Shown piece after piece: positions 36,890-46,500 of a stretch of DNA of 64,000 bases. The stretch comes from Enterovirga rhinocerotis (GTDB taxonomy: Bacteria > Pseudomonadota > Alphaproteobacteria > Rhizobiales > Beijerinckiaceae), in contig NZ_SNZR01000016.1 of the NCBI RefSeq assembly GCF_004363955.1, forward strand, positions 235,157-299,156, in the 5' to 3' direction. The number at the start of each line of letters is the position of its first letter. The first letter of the stretch is position 1. Under the pieces are notes generated by a model. It saw only the letters and a list, made by a program, of their open reading frames with translations, made no database searches and was not told the origin of the DNA. Both the position numbers and the translations under genes were made by a program.

Positions 36890-38320
36890 ATGTCGCAGGC
36901 AGTGCAGAAGGCCGACGAGGCCTTCACCGACTACATCGTGGCCGATATCGGCCTCGCCGATTGGGGCCGCAAGGAGCTCTCGATCGCCGAGACCGAGATG
37001 CCCGGCCTCATGGCCAGCCGCGAGGAATACGGCCCCGCCCAGCCTCTCAAGGGCGCGCGCATCGCGGGCTCCCTCCACATGACGATCCAGACGGGCGTTC
37101 TCATCGAGACGCTGAAGGCGCTCGGCGCCGATATCCGCTGGGTGTCCTGCAACATCTACTCGACCCAGGACCACGCCGCCGCCGCCATCGCGGCCGCCGG
37201 CATCCCGGTCTTCGCCGTCAAGGGCGAGACGCTGAAGGATTACTGGGACTACACCGCCAAGCTGTTCGAGTGGCACGGCGGCGGCCATCCCAACATGATC
37301 CTCGACGACGGGGGCGATGCCACGATGTACGTCCATCTCGGCCTGCGCGCCGAGAACGGCGACACCGCCTTCCTCGACAAGCCCGGCTCCGAGGAGGAGG
37401 AGATCTTCTTCGCGCTGCTCAAGAAGCAGCTCGCCGAGAAGCCGAAGGGCTATTTCAAGGCCATCGCCGACAGCATCAAGGGCGTCTCGGAAGAGACCAC
37501 GACCGGTGTCCACCGCCTCTACGAGATGCAGAAGGCCGGCAAGCTCCTGTGGCCGGCGATCAACGTCAACGACGCCGTCACGAAGTCCAAGTTCGACAAC
37601 CTCTACGGCTGCCGTGAATCGCTCGTCGACGGCATCCGCCGCGGCACCGACGTCATGATGGCCGGCAAGATCGCGATGGTCGCGGGCTTCGGCGACGTCG
37701 GCAAGGGCTCGGCCGCCTCGCTGCGCCAGGCCGGCTGCCGCGTCCTCGTCTCCGAGATCGACCCGATCTGCGCCCTGCAGGCGGCGATGGAGGGCTACGA
37801 GGTCGTCACGATGGAGGACGCCGCTCCGCGCGCCGACATCTTCGTGACCGCCACCGGCAACAAGGACGTGATCACCATCGAGCACATGCGCGCGATGAAG
37901 GACCGGGCGATCGTCTGCAACATCGGCCACTTCGACAACGAGATTCAGGTCGCGACCCTGAAGAACCTGAAGTGGGACAACATCAAGCCGCAGGTGGACG
38001 AGATCACCTTCCCCGACGGCAAGCGGATGATCCTGCTCTCGGAAGGTCGGCTCGTGAATCTCGGCAACGCGATGGGACACCCGTCCTTCGTGATGTCGGC
38101 CTCCTTCACCAACCAGACGCTGGCCCAGATCGAGCTTTGGACCAATCCGGGCAAGTACGAGAAGAAGGTCTACACGCTGCCCAAGCACCTCGACGAGAAG
38201 GTCGCGGCGCTCCATCTCGATAAGGTCGGCGCCAAGCTCTCGAAGCTCCGTCCGGACCAGGCCTCCTATATCGGCGTCGCCGAAACCGGACCGTTCAAGC
38301 CCGATCACTATCGGTATTGA
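36890..38320 (+). CDS. ahcY: Adenosylhomocysteinase
   Basis: AhcY hydrolyses S-adenosylhomocysteine to adenosine and homocysteine with tightly bound NAD+. The 476-residue form is the long bacterial type with an insert of about 40 residues near 130-170. [16 protein letters not shown], the NAD motif [17 protein letters not shown], and the C-terminal KPDHYRY that reaches into the neighbouring subunit are all present. AGGAAA precedes the ATG. It is divergent from the ssu operon across a palindromic site. A strong hairpin follows the stop. Confidence 0.98.
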   Translation: MSQAVQKADEAFTDYIVADIGLADWGRKELSIAETEMPGLMASREEYGPAQPLKGARIAGSLHMTIQTGVLIETLKALGADIRWVSCNIYSTQDHAAAAIAAAGIPVFAVKGETLKDYWDYTAKLFEWHGGGHPNMILDDGGDATMYVHLGLRAENGDTAFLDKPGSEEEEIFFALLKKQLAEKPKGYFKAIADSIKGVSEETTTGVHRLYEMQKAGKLLWPAINVNDAVTKSKFDNLYGCRESLVDGIRRGTDVMMAGKIAMVAGFGDVGKGSAASLRQAGCRVLVSEIDPICALQAAMEGYEVVTMEDAAPRADIFVTATGNKDVITIEHMRAMKDRAIVCNIGHFDNEIQVATLKNLKWDNIKPQVDEITFPDGKRMILLSEGRLVNLGNAMGHPSFVMSASFTNQTLAQIELWTNPGKYEKKVYTLPKHLDEKVAALHLDKVGAKLSKLRPDQASYIGVAETGPFKPDHYRY

Positions 38321-38356
38321 CCGGAACGAATCGAGGCCTGTGGCAGTCCTGTCACG

Positions 38357-38389
38357 CTTGCCGGGGATGGTTGGACCATTCCCGGCAAG
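38357..38389 (+). terminator. Terminator hairpin after ahcY
   Basis: CTTGCCGGGGATGGT and ACCATTCCCGGCAAG form a 15-bp stem with one mismatch around a 3-base loop. It starts 36 bases beyond the ahcY stop. A short gtctcgtt follows, with no long U-run. Confidence 0.7.
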
Positions 38390-38498
38390 GTCTCGTTAAC
38401 GACTTTCTCACCGAGTCCTCGGCACATTACACTGCATCGATTCGTGCGGCGCGGCTGTAAGTTTCCGCTCTCGCGCATCCCGCCAACGATCAGTCGTG

Positions 38499-41102
38499 AT
38501 GAGCCGCCCGACGACCTCGATTCCTGTCCCAGCCTTGTGCGCCGAGACCGCACGGCGCGCCGAGGGTGTGCGCTGCGGCCTCGTCCGGCGTCTCGCCCGG
38601 GGCGTGAGCGTCGCCGCCCTCGTCTCGGCCGCCGATGCCGCGCTGGCGCAGCACGCGGCGGCGCCCCAGAGCCTCGTCCTCGGCCTCCAGAGCGTCTTCG
38701 GTTCGGCGCTCGTCATGGGGCTCCTCGTCTTCACGACGACGCTCGCCATCTTCTCCGTGCGGGACAGGCGGGTCTGGAGCGACCGTGACCGCGAATCCGC
38801 GGTCGAGATCGCGCGGCTGCGCGAGGTCGAGGATCGCACCAAGATCCTGCTCGGCTCCGAGCGCCAGGTGCTCGTCCTGTGGAACGAGGCCGATGCGCCT
38901 CCCTCCGTCGAGGGCGATCCCACCTTGCTCGACGAGAGCGGGAATGCGCGCCGCGTCCTGGCGTTCGGGTCCTGGCTGAAGCCGGCGGATGCCTCGCGCA
39001 TCGAAGCCTTGATCGCCCGGCTGCGCGAGCGCGGCGAGGGTTTCCGCATCTCCCTGCGCACCGCCAAGGACCGCTTCATCGAGGCCGAGGGCCGGGCCGT
39101 GGGCGGACGCGCCGTGCTGCGGCTGCGCGATGTGTCGGACGACCGGGCGGCGCTGCTTCGGGTCGAGGCCGAGGCCGCCGCGACGCGGCGGGAGCGGGAC
39201 GCGCTCCGGTGCCTGCTCGAATCGATCAGCCAGCCGGTCTGGCTGCGCGACGGCGAGGGCCGGCTCGCCTGGGTGAACGCCGCGTACCGCGCGGCGGTCG
39301 AAGCGGGCGCGCCGCAGGCCAAGGGCGAGGGGACGGACGCGCTGGCCGAACTGCTCGATCGCCCCGATCGCGACGAGGCGGCGTCCAACCGGCGCCAGGG
39401 CAAACCCTACCGCAACCGCGTCACGGCCGTCATGGCCGGAAGCCGCCGCACGCTCGAAGTGGCCGAAATGCCGCTCTCCGACCTCGCCGATCCCGCCGCG
39501 ATCCGGACGGGCGGGATCGTCCGCGACGTGTCCGAGGCCGAGACCATGCGCGCCGAACTCGCGCGTCAGGCCGAGGCACATCGGCGGGTGCTGGACGACA
39601 TGCCCATCGCGGTCGCGAGTTTCGACGGCCGCCAGCGGCTCGTGTTCCACAACGCGGCCTATCGCCAGCTCTGGTCGCTGCCGCACGCCTTCCTCGATTC
39701 GACCCCGAGCGAGGGCGAGATCCTCGATCGGCTGCGCGCCGAGGGTCGTCTGCCGGAACAGGCCGATTTCCGCAAATGGAAGGAGAGCCTGCTCGAAGCC
39801 TATCGCAGCGCCGAATCGAGCGAGACCTGGTGGCATCTGCCCGACCGGCGCACCCTGCGCGTCGTCACGAGCCCCAATCCGCAGGGTGGCATCACCTATC
39901 TCTTCGACGACGTCTCCGACCGCATGGATCTCGAATCGCGCGTCAACGCGCTGATCAGCACCCAGCGCGAGACGCTCGACACCCTGGCCGAGGGCGTCGC
40001 GCTGTTCGGGCAGGATGGCCGCCTCAAGCTCTCGAACCGCGCCTTCGCCGAACTCTGGCGGCTGACGCCGGAGATCGTGGAGCGGAGCCCCCATATCGAC
40101 ATCGTCGTCGAGCTCGGCCGCCGGCTCGCGCCCGAGGACGGTCCCTGGGACGACATCACCTCGGCCGTCTCCGGCCTCAGCGACCGCCGCGAGCGGCAGG
40201 CGATGCGGATGGCTCGCGTCGACGACAAGGTCATCGACGCGGCCGTCGAGCCGCTGCCGGGCGGCGCCACGCTCGTCACCTGCGCGGACGTCACCGCCCA
40301 GGCGAACCAGGAGCGCGTCCTGAAGGAGCGCAACGAGGCCCTGGAACTCGCCGCGCGCCTGCGCAACGGCTTCGTGCACCACGTCTCCTACGAGCTGCGC
40401 TCGCCCCTGACGAACATCATCGGCTTCACCGAGCTGCTCGGCGAGGAGACGGTCGGCCCGCTGAACGAGCGCCAGCGCGAATATGCGGGCCACATCATGC
40501 GTTCCTCCGGAACGCTGCTCGCCATCATCAACGACATCCTCGACCTCGCCTCGATCGATACCGAGACGATCGAGCTCGACCGCGAGCGGGTCGATATCCG
40601 CGAGACGATCGAGACCGCCGCCGAGGGCATCAAGGACCGGCTGGTCGAGAGCGACCTGCGCCTCGAGATCGACGTCCCCGCCAGCATCGGCGGCTTCATC
40701 GGCGACCGGAAGCGCGTCCGGCAGGTGATCTACAACCTCCTCTCGAACGCAGCGGGCTTCTCCTCGCCCGGCCAGACGATCCGGGTCGCCGCCCGGAAGG
40801 ACGACGGCAGCGTCGTCGTCAGCGTGGTCGACCAGGGTCGCGGCATCCCGCCGGAGGTCCAAGACCGCGTCTTCGACCGGTTCGAGACCGACTCGGCCGG
40901 CACGAAGCATCGCGGCGTCGGCCTAGGCCTCTCGATCGTGCGCTCCTTCGTCGAGCTCCATGGCGGCCATGTCGAACTCGTCTCGGAGAAGGATGCCGGC
41001 ACGACCGTGACCTGCTACTTCCCGGCCGATCAGGGCGAGCCGACGAAGCAGCTCGCCGCCTCCATTCCCACCATCGACGACAGCGAGACGGATCCCTCTT
41101 GA
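38499..41102 (+). CDS. divL: DivL-like atypical sensor kinase (tyrosine in place of phospho-histidine)
   Basis: This 867-residue protein has one membrane helix (about residues 65-87), three PAS-like regions (about 230-345, 355-470 and 480-600), a dimerisation helix pair and an ATPase domain. The H-box reads VSYELRSPLTNIIGF. A tyrosine (about residue 631) sits where the phospho-accepting histidine belongs, the hallmark of DivL. The ATP lid retains Asn (IYNLLSNAAGF), DQGRGIP and GVGLGLSIVRSF. In Caulobacter, DivL interacts with DivK and controls CckA and cell-cycle CtrA activity. The gene overlaps the following tsaE fusion by four bases. A GTG three bases earlier is an alternative start. Confidence 0.9.
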   Translation: MSRPTTSIPVPALCAETARRAEGVRCGLVRRLARGVSVAALVSAADAALAQHAAAPQSLVLGLQSVFGSALVMGLLVFTTTLAIFSVRDRRVWSDRDRESAVEIARLREVEDRTKILLGSERQVLVLWNEADAPPSVEGDPTLLDESGNARRVLAFGSWLKPADASRIEALIARLRERGEGFRISLRTAKDRFIEAEGRAVGGRAVLRLRDVSDDRAALLRVEAEAAATRRERDALRCLLESISQPVWLRDGEGRLAWVNAAYRAAVEAGAPQAKGEGTDALAELLDRPDRDEAASNRRQGKPYRNRVTAVMAGSRRTLEVAEMPLSDLADPAAIRTGGIVRDVSEAETMRAELARQAEAHRRVLDDMPIAVASFDGRQRLVFHNAAYRQLWSLPHAFLDSTPSEGEILDRLRAEGRLPEQADFRKWKESLLEAYRSAESSETWWHLPDRRTLRVVTSPNPQGGITYLFDDVSDRMDLESRVNALISTQRETLDTLAEGVALFGQDGRLKLSNRAFAELWRLTPEIVERSPHIDIVVELGRRLAPEDGPWDDITSAVSGLSDRRERQAMRMARVDDKVIDAAVEPLPGGATLVTCADVTAQANQERVLKERNEALELAARLRNGFVHHVSYELRSPLTNIIGFTELLGEETVGPLNERQREYAGHIMRSSGTLLAIINDILDLASIDTETIELDRERVDIRETIETAAEGIKDRLVESDLRLEIDVPASIGGFIGDRKRVRQVIYNLLSNAAGFSSPGQTIRVAARKDDGSVVVSVVDQGRGIPPEVQDRVFDRFETDSAGTKHRGVGLGLSIVRSFVELHGGHVELVSEKDAGTTVTCYFPADQGEPTKQLAASIPTIDDSETDPS

Positions 41103-43420
41103 GCGAGGCTCCCCCTAAAGAGGCCGGCGGTCCGGGCCGCGAGATCGTCCCCCTTCCGGACGAGGCCGCCACCCTCCGGCTCGGCCACCGCATCGGATCG
41201 GAATTGCAGCCCGGCGACATCGTCGCCCTGCACGGGCCGATCGGCGCGGGCAAGACGACGCTCGCGCGCGCCATCCTGCGGGCGCATCTCGGCGACCCCG
41301 AGCTGGAGGCGCCGAGCCCGACCTTCACCCTGGTCCAGAGCTATGACGGCCCGGCAGGGCCGGTCGTCCATGCCGACCTCTACCGGATCGCGGGCGAGGG
41401 CGAGTTGGTCGAACTCGGCTTCGAGGACCTCCAGACCACGGCCCTGATCGTCGAGTGGCCGGAGCGCTCGCCGAGCCTCCTCGCCCGGCCGCGCCTCGAC
41501 GTCGCGCTGAGCCTCGACACGGCGACGGGACGCCGCGAGGCGGTCCTGTCCGGCGAGGGCGCGCTGCGCGGCAGGATGGCCAGGACGATCGCCCTCGAGG
41601 CGATGGTGGCGGAAGCCGGCTGGGGCGATGCGCGCCGCCTGCCCATGAGCGGGGATGCCTCGACGCGTCTCTATCAGCGCCTGGAGAAGCCCTCCGGCGA
41701 GACGGCGATCCTGATGATCTCGCCGCCGCGTCCGGACGGCCCGCCCGTCCGCCGCGGCAAGCCGTATAGCGCCATCGCGAGGCTCGCCGAGACCGTCGAC
41801 GCCTTCGTCGCGGTCGATCGGGGCCTCCTCGCGCAGGGGTTCAGCGCGCCGCGCATCCATGCCGAGGACCTCGATGTCGGCCTGCTCCTGATCGAGGATC
41901 TCGGTCCCGGCCTCGTGGTCGATGCGGATGGCCCGATCCCCGACCGCTATGCCGAGGCGACGCGCTGCCTCGCGGACCTTCACGGCCGCTCGCTGCCGAC
42001 GAGCCTTCCGGTCGCGGAGGGGCGCAGCCACACGATCCCGCCCTACGATCTCGACGCGATGCTGATCGAGGTCGATCTCCTGCTCGACTGGTATCTGCCG
42101 CATGTCGCGGGCCGCGACCCGTCGGGTTCGGTCCGGGCCGAGTTCGCCCATGCCTGGCGCGAGGCCCTGGAGGGCCCCCTGACCGGTCCTCAGACCTGGG
42201 CCCTGCGCGACTATCATTCGCCGAACCTGATCTGGCTGCCGGAGCGGGACGGGCTCGCGCGGGTCGGCATGATCGACTTCCAGGACGCGGTGATGGGCCC
42301 GCCGGCCTACGACGTCGCGTCGCTCCTCCAGGATGCGCGCGTGACCGTGCCGCCGGAACTCGAGCTGCGTCTCCTCGGCATCTATGCCTCGGCGCGCCGC
42401 GCCGCCGATCCCGAATTCGACACGGCGAGCTTCGCCGCCCATTACGCGATCATGGCCGCCCAGCGCGCGACCAAGATCCTCGGCATCTTCGCCCGGCTCG
42501 ACCGCAGGGACGGCAAGCCGCATTACCTGCGCCACCTCCCGCGCATCTCGGATTATCTCCTGCGCAACCTCGACCACCCGGCCCTCGCGCGGCTGAAGAG
42601 CTGGTTCGCGGAGGCGGTGCCGGACCTCTTCCCGCAGCCGGTGGGCGAGCCGACGGAGGAGGCCGCCGGAGCCGTCATCGACACCGCGATGGTGCTGGCG
42701 GCCGGGCTCGGCCAGCGCATGCGGCCGATCACCGACACGCTGCCGAAGCCGCTCGTGCGGATCGGCGGGCGGACGATGCTCGATCACGCCCTCGGGCGCC
42801 TGCGCGACGCCGGCATTCCCAGCGCCGTCGTCAACGTCCACCACCTCGCCGACCAGATCGAGGCGCGGATCGAGGAGCATGCGGCGGAGATCGGCGAGCC
42901 CGCCGTCACGATCTCGGACGAGCGCGACGCCCTGCTGGAGACCGGCGGCGGCGTGAAGCGCGCGCTGCCGCTTCTGGGCGAGACCTTCCTCGCCATGAAT
43001 TCCGATTCGCTCTGGACCGAGAGCGGCGGCAGCAACCTCGCCCGCCTGATCGAGGCCTGGCGGCCGGACGAGATGGACGCTCTCCTCCTCCTCGCCGACC
43101 GGGACAGCCTCGGCTATGACGGCGCGGGCGATTTCCGCCGCGACGAGGCGGGCCGCCTCGCGCGCCGCGGCGAGGACGACACCGCGCCCTACGTCTATGC
43201 GGGCGTCGGGATCTTCCGGCGCGGGAGTTTCGAGGAGACGCCGGACGGGGCCTTCTCGCTGAACCTCATCTTCGACCGTGCCATCGCCGCAGGCCGCCTC
43301 TATGGTGTCGTCCTCGACGGCGAGTGGCTGCATGTCGGGACGCCCGAGGCGATCCCGCAGGCTGAGGAGCGGCTCGCCGGCGGGGAGGCTGCGTCGGGCC
43401 TCCGTCCCTCCTCATCCTGA
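41099..43420 (+). CDS. TsaE-AmgK-MurU three-domain fusion
   Basis: One open frame of 773 residues joins three proteins. Residues 1-158 are TsaE, the ATPase for tRNA t6A synthesis (Walker A GPIGAGKTTLAR at 46-57; HADLYRIAGEGE). Residues about 160-515 are AmgK, an aminoglycoside-phosphotransferase-fold sugar kinase (catalytic LRDYHSPNLIW, then MIDFQDAVMGPPAYD). Residues about 527-773 are MurU, a nucleotidyltransferase (VLAAGLGQRMRPITDTLPKPLV; AMNSDSLW). AmgK and MurU turn recycled MurNAc into UDP-MurNAc, bypassing de novo synthesis. The start is TTG at 41099, overlapping the divL stop by four bases. No stop separates the domains. The stop and last residues come from a palindromic repeat. TsaE-AmgK fusions are known. 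The added MurU is the unusual part. Confidence 0.87.
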   Translation: MSEAPPKEAGGPGREIVPLPDEAATLRLGHRIGSELQPGDIVALHGPIGAGKTTLARAILRAHLGDPELEAPSPTFTLVQSYDGPAGPVVHADLYRIAGEGELVELGFEDLQTTALIVEWPERSPSLLARPRLDVALSLDTATGRREAVLSGEGALRGRMARTIALEAMVAEAGWGDARRLPMSGDASTRLYQRLEKPSGETAILMISPPRPDGPPVRRGKPYSAIARLAETVDAFVAVDRGLLAQGFSAPRIHAEDLDVGLLLIEDLGPGLVVDADGPIPDRYAEATRCLADLHGRSLPTSLPVAEGRSHTIPPYDLDAMLIEVDLLLDWYLPHVAGRDPSGSVRAEFAHAWREALEGPLTGPQTWALRDYHSPNLIWLPERDGLARVGMIDFQDAVMGPPAYDVASLLQDARVTVPPELELRLLGIYASARRAADPEFDTASFAAHYAIMAAQRATKILGIFARLDRRDGKPHYLRHLPRISDYLLRNLDHPALARLKSWFAEAVPDLFPQPVGEPTEEAAGAVIDTAMVLAAGLGQRMRPITDTLPKPLVRIGGRTMLDHALGRLRDAGIPSAVVNVHHLADQIEARIEEHAAEIGEPAVTISDERDALLETGGGVKRALPLLGETFLAMNSDSLWTESGGSNLARLIEAWRPDEMDALLLLADRDSLGYDGAGDFRRDEAGRLARRGEDDTAPYVYAGVGIFRRGSFEETPDGAFSLNLIFDRAIAAGRLYGVVLDGEWLHVGTPEAIPQAEERLAGGEAASGLRPSSS

Positions 43421-43509
43421 GGTGCCCGGCAAAGCCGGGCCTCGAAGGATCGGCACACGGTTGAGCGTGCTTCGAGGCCGGCCTCCGGCCGGCACCTCAG
43501 CATGAGGAA
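43410..43509. repeat. Palindromic repeat, family B
   Basis: CTCATCCTGAGGTGCC and a hairpin CCCGGC-AAA-GCCGGG are followed about 45 bases later by an inverted counterpart (GCTTCGAGGCCGGCCTCCGG, then CACCTCAGCATGAGG). The left end overlaps the last codons and stop of the fusion gene. It occupies most of the gap before addB. A decayed relative lies inside gluQ. Confidence 0.75.
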
Positions 43510-43564
43510 GGCGGGGAGCTCGATCGTCGCCTGAGCCGAGACGATCTTTCCGCAGAGGCCCCGC

Positions 43565-46500
43565 TTGCGCGATCCCCGCGTCTTCACGATCCCGCCCGGA
43601 ACGCCGTTTCTCCCGACGCTCGCCGACGCGCTCCTCGACGGGCGCCTGACGGGCGGCTGGCCCGAGGGAGCCGAGCTCCCCGATGCGACGCTGTACCTGC
43701 CGACGCGCCGCGCCGGCCGCGCCCTCGCCGCGCTGCTGGCGGAACGGTCGGAGCGTCGGGCGGTGCTGCTGCCGCGGATCGTGCCGCTGGGCGACGCGGA
43801 CGAGGACCTGTTCGAGCCCGGCCGCGACGGGCCGCCGCCCATCCCGTCCGGAGAGCGCCGCCTGATCCTGGCACGGCTCGTGCAGCGCTGGATGGAGGCC
43901 TTCGACCGCGCGGCGGCCGGAGCGGGGCAGGCTTTCGTGCCGGCCGGCTCGGCCGCCGACGCCGTGGCGCTCGCCTCGGACCTCGCCGCGCTCATGGATT
44001 CGCTCGCGACCGAGGGCATCGCCTGGGACGAGCTCGCGGGCGCCGTCGAGGCGGAATACTCGGATTATTTCGCGCAGACCCTCGCCTTCGTCCGCATCGC
44101 GCACGAGGCCTGGCCGGCGATCCTCGCCGAGCGCGGCGCGAGCGATCCGGCCCGCCGCCGCCACGACGCGCTGCTCGCCGAGGCGGCTCGCCTTCTCGCC
44201 GATCCGCCGGCCGGGCCCGTCGTCGCGGCGGGCTCGACGGGATCCGTCCCCGCGACTGCGCAGCTGCTGGCGGCCATTGCCCGGCTGCCGCACGGGGCCG
44301 TCGTGCTGCCCGGCCTCGATACGGGGCTCGACGAGGCGGCCTGGACGGCGATCGGCGGGCGCGACGGCGCGCGGGACCTCGAGGCCGGACCGCTCTGGGG
44401 CCATCCGCAATGCATGATGCGCCGCCTCCTCGCGGGCGCGCTCGACGTGCCGCGCCCGGACGTGGTCGCGCTCGGGCCCGACCTCGCGCCCCACCACCCC
44501 GTCGCGGCGCGGCGGCGGCTCCTGTCGGAGGTCATGCGGCCGGCCGAGAGCACCGATGCCTGGGCGGCGATCCCCGATCTCGAACGCCGCGCGATCGCCG
44601 AGGCCGGCTGCGAGGGCCTCGCCCTGATCGAGGCGGGCGACGAGCGCGAGGAAGCGCTCGCCATCGCCATTGCGCTCCGGGAGGTGCTGGAGGAGCCGGG
44701 CCGCACGGCGGCGCTCGTCACGCCCGACCGGGCCCTCGCCCGCCGCGTCGCGATCGAGCTGCAGCGCTGGGGCGTCGCCGTGGAGGATTCGGCCGGAACC
44801 TCGCTCGCCGACACCCCGGCGGGGCATCTCGCGCGCCTCGCCGCCGAAGCCGTCGCCGCGCGTTTCGCGCCGCTCCCGGTCCTCGCCCTCCTCGCCCATC
44901 CCGCCGTGACGCTCGGCCTACCGCGCGCGGCGATCGAGCGGGCGGCGTCGAGCCTCGAGATCGCGGTCCTGCGCGGCCCGGCTCCGGCCTCGGGCCTGTC
45001 CGGCATCGCCGCCGGGCTCCGCCTGCGCCGCGCCAAGCGCAACCATCGCGATCCGCTGCCGCGCCGGAGGCTCTGCGAGAGCGACTGGAACGAGGCCGAG
45101 GACCTCGTGATGCGGCTGGAACGCGCCTTCGCCGATTTCGGCTCCGTCGAGGCCGAGACCCGCGCCGACCTCGTCGAGCACGCCCCCCGCCACCTCGCCG
45201 CGATCCTCGCGCTCATCGAGCCGGCGACGCACGCGCACCTCCCCTCCCCCTTGTGGGGAGGGGCCGGGGGTGGGGGGCGTGACGCTCGCGGAGAGCTGGA
45301 CGCGAGCCGCACGCCCCCCATCCGGCCCTCCGCTTCGCTCGGGACCACCTTCCCCGCAGGGGGGAAGGAAGCCCCCGGGCTGACGGCAGGAGATATGAAT
45401 GCCGTGGCCCTCCAGGGGAGGGTGAGCCACGCCGCCCAATCCCCCGAGCTCGACCCCTCCTTCGGGCCGCTCTTCGCCCTTCTCGACGAACTCGCGCTGA
45501 TGCCGCCGAGCGCGGCGGTGGAGGGGCGGCTCACCGAGTACCCGGCCTTCTTCACCGCGATCGCGCGGGAGCGCGTGCTCGCCCCCGCCTCGGGCTCCGG
45601 CCACCGCCGGGTGACGATCCTCGGTCTCCTCGAGGCGCGCCTCCTCGAGGTCGACCGGATCGTCCTCGCCACGCTCGACGAATCGATCTGGCCGCCTTCG
45701 GCCGAGAGCGATCCCTTCCTCAACCGGCCGATGCGGCTGAAGCTCGGCCTGTCCCCGCCCGAGCGGCGGATCGGCCAGACGGCGCACGACTTCGTCCAGG
45801 CGCTCGGCACGCCGGACGCGATCCTGACCCGCGCCCGCAAGCGCGAGGGCAAGCCGACCGTGCCGTCGCGCTTCCTCGAACGGCTGCGCTCCTTCGTCGG
45901 CGCCGGACCCTGGGCGGCCCTGGAGGAGGGGGGCGCGCGCTATCTCGCCCTCGGCCGGGCGCTCGACGCGCCGCGTTCCGTCGCGCCGGCATCGCGGCCT
46001 TCGCCGCGGCCGGGCCCGGAACGCTTCCCGCGCCGCCTCAGCGTGACCGAGATCGAGACGCTGGTGCGCGATCCCTATGCGATCTTCGCGCGCCACATCC
46101 TGCGCCTCGCCCCGCTCGACGAGGTCGGCATGCTGCCCTCCTTGGCCGAACGCGGCACCATCCTGCACGAGGTCCTGGCGCAATTCGCCGCCGCCCATCC
46201 GGGCGAGCTGCCGCCGGGCGCGGAGGCGGAGCTGCTCCAGCGCGGCGCCGATGCCTTCCGCGGCCTCGCCGACGCCTATCCGGAACTCCACGCCCTGTGG
46301 TGGCCCGACTTCCAGCGGCTCGTGCCGCATCTCCTCGCCTGGGAGGGCCGGCGGCGCGCGCGCTACGGCATCCGCCATCTCGAACGCTCCGGCGAGCTTC
46401 CGATCCCCCTCGATGCGGATGCGCTGATCGTCCGGGGCACGGCCGACCGGATCGAGATCGGCGAGGACGGCACCGCCTCGATCGTCGACTTCAAGACCGG

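Noticed and set aside
45236..45423. Frameshifted or broken addB
   Set aside because: The frame stays open through the repeat and resumes with AddB-like sequence, so an intact gene with an insertion fits better than a pseudogene.
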